This document shows positions 60,026 through 64,000 of a DNA stretch of 64,000 nucleotides, piece after piece. The stretch lies in assembly GCA_037367355.1 (NCBI GenBank), contig CM074698.1, positions 124,001 to 188,000 on the forward strand. The letters run 5' to 3'. The first letter of the stretch is position 1; every line of letters begins with the position of its first letter. The notes beneath the pieces were generated by a model. The model ran no database searches and was not told where the DNA came from. It saw nothing but the letters and a program-made list of their open reading frames with translations. A program made the translations under genes and the position numbers. The stretch is from Neoscytalidium dimidiatum. Lineage: Eukaryota > Ascomycota > Dothideomycetes > Botryosphaeriales > Botryosphaeriaceae.

Positions 60026-61109
60026 TTACTCTTCATCATCCTCCGCGACCCGTCTGAACGGATCGGGCCCGTTGGCGTCGAGCAATTGGATGGTTCTGCC
60101 GTCCTCGGTGGTAAGGCTCCACTCCAGGGTCTCGAACTGGTAAGAGATGAATTGCGTTAGCCTCAGCTTCCTCCCTCCAACGTTCGATAATAAAGTGATC
60201 CGTCTTCCGAGACAACACGGCATTGCAGGGCCCTTGGGACTAGGGCCGGGTAACAACCTCAGGCAGCGAAGCGGTAGGATGATTCTGTACCATCCGCTTT
60301 ACCCGGCGCGTCATCGCCCTCCCCTCTTGGCCGGCCTACGTTGCTGCAGAGGCAGACCTCTGCGCAATCTCCCTCAGCGTGCTGACGAAGTTCATGGGGC
60401 CAAGAGAGACGGAAGAGAAAGGAAGGAGGAACATCCGTCCAGCCGCGCAGCCCGCTCAAAGGGCATTCCAGCAGTCCGGAAGACCAGACTGCCCTCCAAC
60501 CAACCAACCACCCAATCCTCACCCAATGACCCAGTAGTTCCACCATCAAAGCCGTCTAAAACAGGAAAGTATAGAGGAAGTGGGGTACCCAAAAAAAAAA
60601 AAAGAAATGTGACCACTCACATAACCCATCCTCTTCCTCCTCTCGCTCCGAAACCTCATGGTGCCCCTCCCCCGCCGGCCCTTGACGGCGTACGAGATGT
60701 CGATCCGGCCGTGCAGCTGGTCGATGGAGCCGCGGATCCAGGGGATGCGGCTGGCGAAGTAGATCTCGGCGCCCAGGGCGTCGCGCGCGGCCGGGTGGGT
60801 GCGCAGCGCGTACAGGGTGCTCTCGACGACCGAGCTCGACTGCTTCTGGTAGTTGAAGATGGCGGCCGTCGCGCCGGCGATGAGCGCGCCGAACACCGGC
60901 AGCGTCAGCACCCACCGCCGCGCCGACGTGTTGACGGCCGGCAGCGCGCGGTCGGCGCGCCGCTCCATGAGCGGGCCCGAGCCCGGTTTGGGCGCGGCGA
61001 GGAGGCTGCGGCGGAGGAGGAGGAGGGGGGGCGGACGCGCCGCGGCGGTGCGGGGGAGGCCGGGGCCGGGGCGGAGGGCACCGCCCGGGAGGAGCGGGCG
61101 TGCGGGCAT
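60026..61109 (-). CDS. COA1: Cytochrome c oxidase assembly factor COA1
   Basis: Exons 61,109-60,621 and 60,136-60,026 give 199 aa, close to the yeast protein. The Arg/Pro/Leu-rich start without acidic residues fits a mitochondrial presequence. One membrane segment lies at about 67-86 (WVLTLPVFGALIAGATAAIF). The conserved part reads VVESTLYALRTHPAARDALG, IYFASRIPWIRGSIDQLHGR, IDISYAVKGRRGRGTMRFRS and, across the splice, MGYFETLEWSLTTEDGR. It acts in the inner membrane in early Cox1 assembly. The intron is 484 nt, unusually long for this window, with a T-rich tract near its 5' end. Both ends are sound (gtgagt, accag) and the phase is kept. Confidence 0.88.
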
Positions 61110-61526
61110 GGTTTGCGGGGCGGCGGTGTGGTGTGGTGTGTTGTGGGTGTATGCGTGGGTCGTGGTGTTGAGCGCGCGGGCGGTGGATCTCGGTCTCGAA
61201 TGATCATCGTTCGGAGGTTTTGGAAATTTAGTCGTTGCCGCCACCGCGGGCTTGAATGCAAGCACTAAAGATGTAAAGATGTAGACAAATGCGTGGAATC
61301 AATCCAATTGGATTCTATACTTACTGCATCAGCTGCTGAAAATGAAACCAGTTGCACAATATATTCATCTTGCGTTGGTAGAGCTTTCGAGGATCAGAGT
61401 AGTCGGCAGTGAGCTTCAAGCCTGAGGCATTCAAACGATTCGGCTTGCTGCGCGTCTGCGTCATGCGCCGCCAAAGCTCCCGCGCGTCGACACCGGACAG
61501 CTCCACCAAACAACCACCACGCAAAA
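61110..61526. promoter_or_regulatory. Divergent promoter region, COA1 and small membrane protein
   Basis: 417 bp between start codons. Nothing specific recognised. Confidence 0.35.
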
Positions 61527-62382
61527 ATGGCCACAACACGCCTACGGAAAGCATTTCGATATCCCGACGATTCCGAAGACGAGCCCGTTGAAGGCATCGA
61601 TGAGGAAGGTCTGCGCCCATTTCTTGTCGCCGTAAGGCCTTGGTTGTCTTTCGTGAATGCCCCGCTGACGTCTGCCTACAGAGCAAGAGAAGCTCATCAC
61701 TCAAATCCAATCCGAAGATGTAGCTAGAACAGAGTTTTACAAGGTACCTAGAGCCACTCCTCATGATTACATATCAACTCTCCAACCAGGCATGCCCCAG
61801 GAGAAAAGGAAGAAGAATAGTAGAATGCTAACAGCATTCGTCGCCCCTCCAGAAAGCATTCCTCGGCCTCCCTGCGCTGTCCCTCATCCTTTACTTGCGG
61901 CCCCTCTTCGTACCCTCGTCCTTTTCCGAATTTCTCACCGCTGCTCTCGCTATCACATCACTCGCCGCCTCCGCATACACGCTATACTTCATACCGCTAG
62001 GCAGCCCTCCGTCCCCGCTACCTGGCCGCGTTTCGATAGGAGGCGGTCCGGCGCAGATGGGATTTGACAAAGTGCTGGAGCTGCTGGGCACTGGAGGCGT
62101 GGATGATGGGCCAGTGGAGAAATTCTTGCCGCTGCTGAATTTGGCGCTGTGTCTGGTTGTTTGGTTGGAATCGTTGGCCGCAAGGTCGAAGGTCGAGGGG
62201 TGGGAGGGATATGTGCCTGCGAGTAAGTACACTGGTTTGGCCACTATTTCTTTCCTTTCACCACAGGATTCTGACCGTTAAACTCAGTTGTTCTCGTCTT
62301 AGTTGTTGTGGTCAGGTCTCAACTTGCACCTGTGGATGTTGCGGGACTACAGAGGCTCCGGTATGGGTACAAAGGAGCTTAG
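61527..62382 (+). CDS. Small fungal membrane protein of unknown function
   Basis: Four exons: 61,527-61,608, 61,682-61,743, 61,853-62,222, 62,288-62,382. All introns are GT..AG (73, 109 and 65 nt) and in phase, giving 202 aa. The N-terminus is acidic (DDSEDEPVEGIDEEEQEKLI). Then come hydrophobic segments at about 50-66 (FLGLPALSLILYLRPLF), 74-92 (FLTAALAITSLAASAYTLYF), 141-157 (FLPLLNLALCLVVWLES) and a final one in exon 4 (IVLVLVVVVRSQL). I do not recognise the family. The spliced protein is convincing because three frame changes are resolved exactly by consensus splice sites. Intron 1 has a weaker donor (gtctgc). Confidence 0.75.
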
Positions 62383-63753
62383 GAATGGCCGCATGTTGAG
62401 GCTCAAGCTCTAGCGACAATCTGATTTCTCTGGACAGGATTTGGCTACAATTTTGCCGCATGTTTCTTCTTTCTCATCTAACCTGGCAACATTCTTCCGC
62501 AGATCTCTGAGTGGTATCCGACATGAATCACAAGCCAGTGTCCTGCCTGCTTTAACATTTCCGCGCCTGTCATATTAAGTGCTATATAGAGCAGCCTCTA
62601 GCAGATCCATCTGTCACAAGCGACACATGGACATCTGCATCTGGAAGAAACAGATAGACTGTCGCCATCGGGGACATGCTACCGTCTCTGCGGGTTAACC
62701 ATGGAATCACTTGTAACCCACTCTAACTGTCTATTCTCGACCATACAATACGCGACAGTTGGAAATCTGTTCAAACGCCTTGCTAAGTCTCTTAGAGTAC
62801 ATCTATATGAGTTCCAACTGAGCTTTGCTGTCTCATCGGTATGTACAAATAATATCCAAGCCTCCCTCCATTCAATCTATTTAACGGGCTTGCTCTACAG
62901 TGAATTACGCATTTAATGGCTATCAATTTCAAGGTCAACCACCTGTAAAGCGGAATCTGCGAGGGGTTTGATCTCCTGGGTCACTACCTTCATCCACACT
63001 GTTCGGCCACTTTCATCGCGACAACCAATGGGAGAGATATGCTCATCATCTTAAATTTGGTCTTCTGTGCGAGCTTGGATGATAGGTACAGCGAGAGTTC
63101 ATACCAAGTGTCCCTTCACGACCTGACTTTAGGGCAGTACGAAATTTATGAGGAGATCCCTGTAGAGCCGCAGAACCTTGATGAGTCCCATCTCCGTATT
63201 CCATGCGAGGAATACGGTTGGCTCTGTGGTACTGACACCACGACAACACTATTGTCCTGGGTTATGCGGTTCACTCGGGCAGATGGGACGGTCTTCTGTC
63301 ACGGGTTACGGTATTTCGGAGCAGAATATATCGAACTGGACCCGGCACCTTACCAACCTCTGCCTGACTCTTATGGCCCAAGGGTGGGGAAAAGTGATCA
63401 AAATTAGGCCTGTGCCTGTTTATCCAGCGCCAGCCTGGGGAAATTAGCAAACAGTCATTCCACTCGCAAACCTACGCTAGAGATGAGAAGCACTAATGGC
63501 CGGCCAATTACATTAATAGATCACATACGTTTGCAGTACATATTACTTGTAGTTAGCCACAGGTTTTCAATATAAATAACTGTATTAGGCTTTTTCCTTT
63601 CTTCTCTCTTCTAGACATATATGCTGCAGCTCAACCGTCAGCATATTCCTCTCACAAGTCTACGCGCTTCCACAGCGACTCTCATACGTACCTCACCCCC
63701 ATCCTCCTTCCTCCAACCGATCCATCGCAGCCCCAGTTCTCTTCCCCCCCTCT
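62383..63753. other. Intergenic, with one unsupported ORF
   Basis: 1.37 kb. The only frame of note is 63,039-63,407 plus (122 codons), listed separately. The rest shows no gene, RNA or repeat. Confidence 0.4.
63039..63407 (+). CDS. Hypothetical short ORF, possibly secreted
   Basis: 122 codons. The first 12 residues (MLIILNLVFCAS) could be the core of a short signal peptide. The rest is acidic with three cysteines and no domain I know. No neighbour suggests a role. It may be a decayed or chance frame. Confidence 0.25.
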   Translation: MLIILNLVFCASLDDRYSESSYQVSLHDLTLGQYEIYEEIPVEPQNLDESHLRIPCEEYGWLCGTDTTTTLLSWVMRFTRADGTVFCHGLRYFGAEYIELDPAPYQPLPDSYGPRVGKSDQN

Positions 63754-64000
63754 TCAAACCAAGACACCCAAAAACTCACCCCTCCCCCCGGTCTTCTCCA
63801 CCAACCCCTCCCACTGCACCAAGAACCGATCCACGACGCGCAGCAGCAGCCGCCCGCTCAAGCTCAGCCGGCGCACGCGCGCCCAGCTCTCGACGTACAC
63901 GGTGCGCACGCGGCTGGTGCGGGCGGCGTCGCCGACGTCGAGGAAGCGCAGCAGCAGGGCGGTCAGGACGACGACGACGGCGGTGCCGGGCCCGTTGGTC
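63754..64000 (-). CDS. ALG14: ALG14, UDP-GlcNAc transferase membrane subunit, C-terminal 82 residues (partial)
   Basis: Minus-strand reading enters from the right edge with TNGPGTAVVVVLTALLLRFL, then RTVYVESWARVRRLSLSGRL, LLRVVDRFLVQWEGL and a final EFLGVLV before the stop at 63,754-63,756. The NGPGT, ESWARV and DRFLVQW motifs are typical of Alg14. This subunit anchors Alg13 at the ER membrane, where the pair adds the second GlcNAc to the dolichol-linked oligosaccharide. The N-terminus lies beyond the window. Confidence 0.9.
   Translation of the reverse strand, partial: TNGPGTAVVVVLTALLLRFLDVGDAARTSRVRTVYVESWARVRRLSLSGRLLLRVVDRFLVQWEGLVEKTGGRGEFLGVLV

Noticed and set aside
60147..61268. 373-codon plus-strand frame over COA1
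   Set aside because: Antisense shadow. COA1 on the other strand explains the conservation.

Overview
The window looks like the chromosome of a filamentous ascomycete (Pezizomycotina; Dothideomycetes is only a guess). It has short GT..AG introns of mostly 40-190 nt, a Zn2Cys6 regulator, a LaeA-like methyltransferase, a HET-domain relic, and a block of retrotransposons with the base bias of repeat-induced point mutation (RIP). It splits into a transposon graveyard (1 to about 34,985) and an ordinary GC-balanced gene region (about 34,986-64,000).

Graveyard: at least three Ty3/gypsy families are nested in one another. Family A is a chromovirus with LTRs of about 384 bp. Family B is a chromovirus with LTRs of about 470-700 bp. 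Family C is known from one truncated pol region. Most of the block has almost no CA or TG dinucleotides, is rich in TA, and carries stops in every frame. Two islands escaped: a nearly full-length family A element (14,105-20,618, coding on the minus strand) and a solo family A LTR (29,720-30,103). The un-mutated element is still not coding-competent, because gag and pol are broken by several frame changes. Its two LTRs have different U3 halves, so it is a recombinant. It also carries, antisense to pol and next to the 3' LTR, a frame-broken ORF with a Zn2Cys6-like cysteine pattern and a coiled coil. That ORF has its own TATA box and a CGG-N-CCG palindrome upstream. Two family B copies form a 3.7-kb inverted repeat, and both carry the same family A LTR at the same site.

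Gene region, left to right: a Zn2Cys6 transcription factor (-); a JmjC / 4CXXC zinc finger chromatin protein (-) divergent from COQ2 polyprenyltransferase (+); a HET-domain pseudogene (-); a LaeA-like methyltransferase (-) divergent from an alpha/beta hydrolase (+); a Tctex-type dynein light chain (-) divergent from the VTC1-like vacuolar transporter chaperone (+); a BTB/POZ protein (+); a SERF/4F5-like small protein (-) divergent from a four-TM membrane protein (+); COA1 (-) divergent from a small membrane protein of unknown function (+); and the C-terminus of ALG14 (-) running off the right edge. Exon structures were built by hand from splice motifs and reading-phase continuity. Two otherwise intact genes (alpha/beta hydrolase, BTB) each have a one-nucleotide frame break, which could be mutation or assembly error. 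No tRNA, rRNA or CRISPR was seen.
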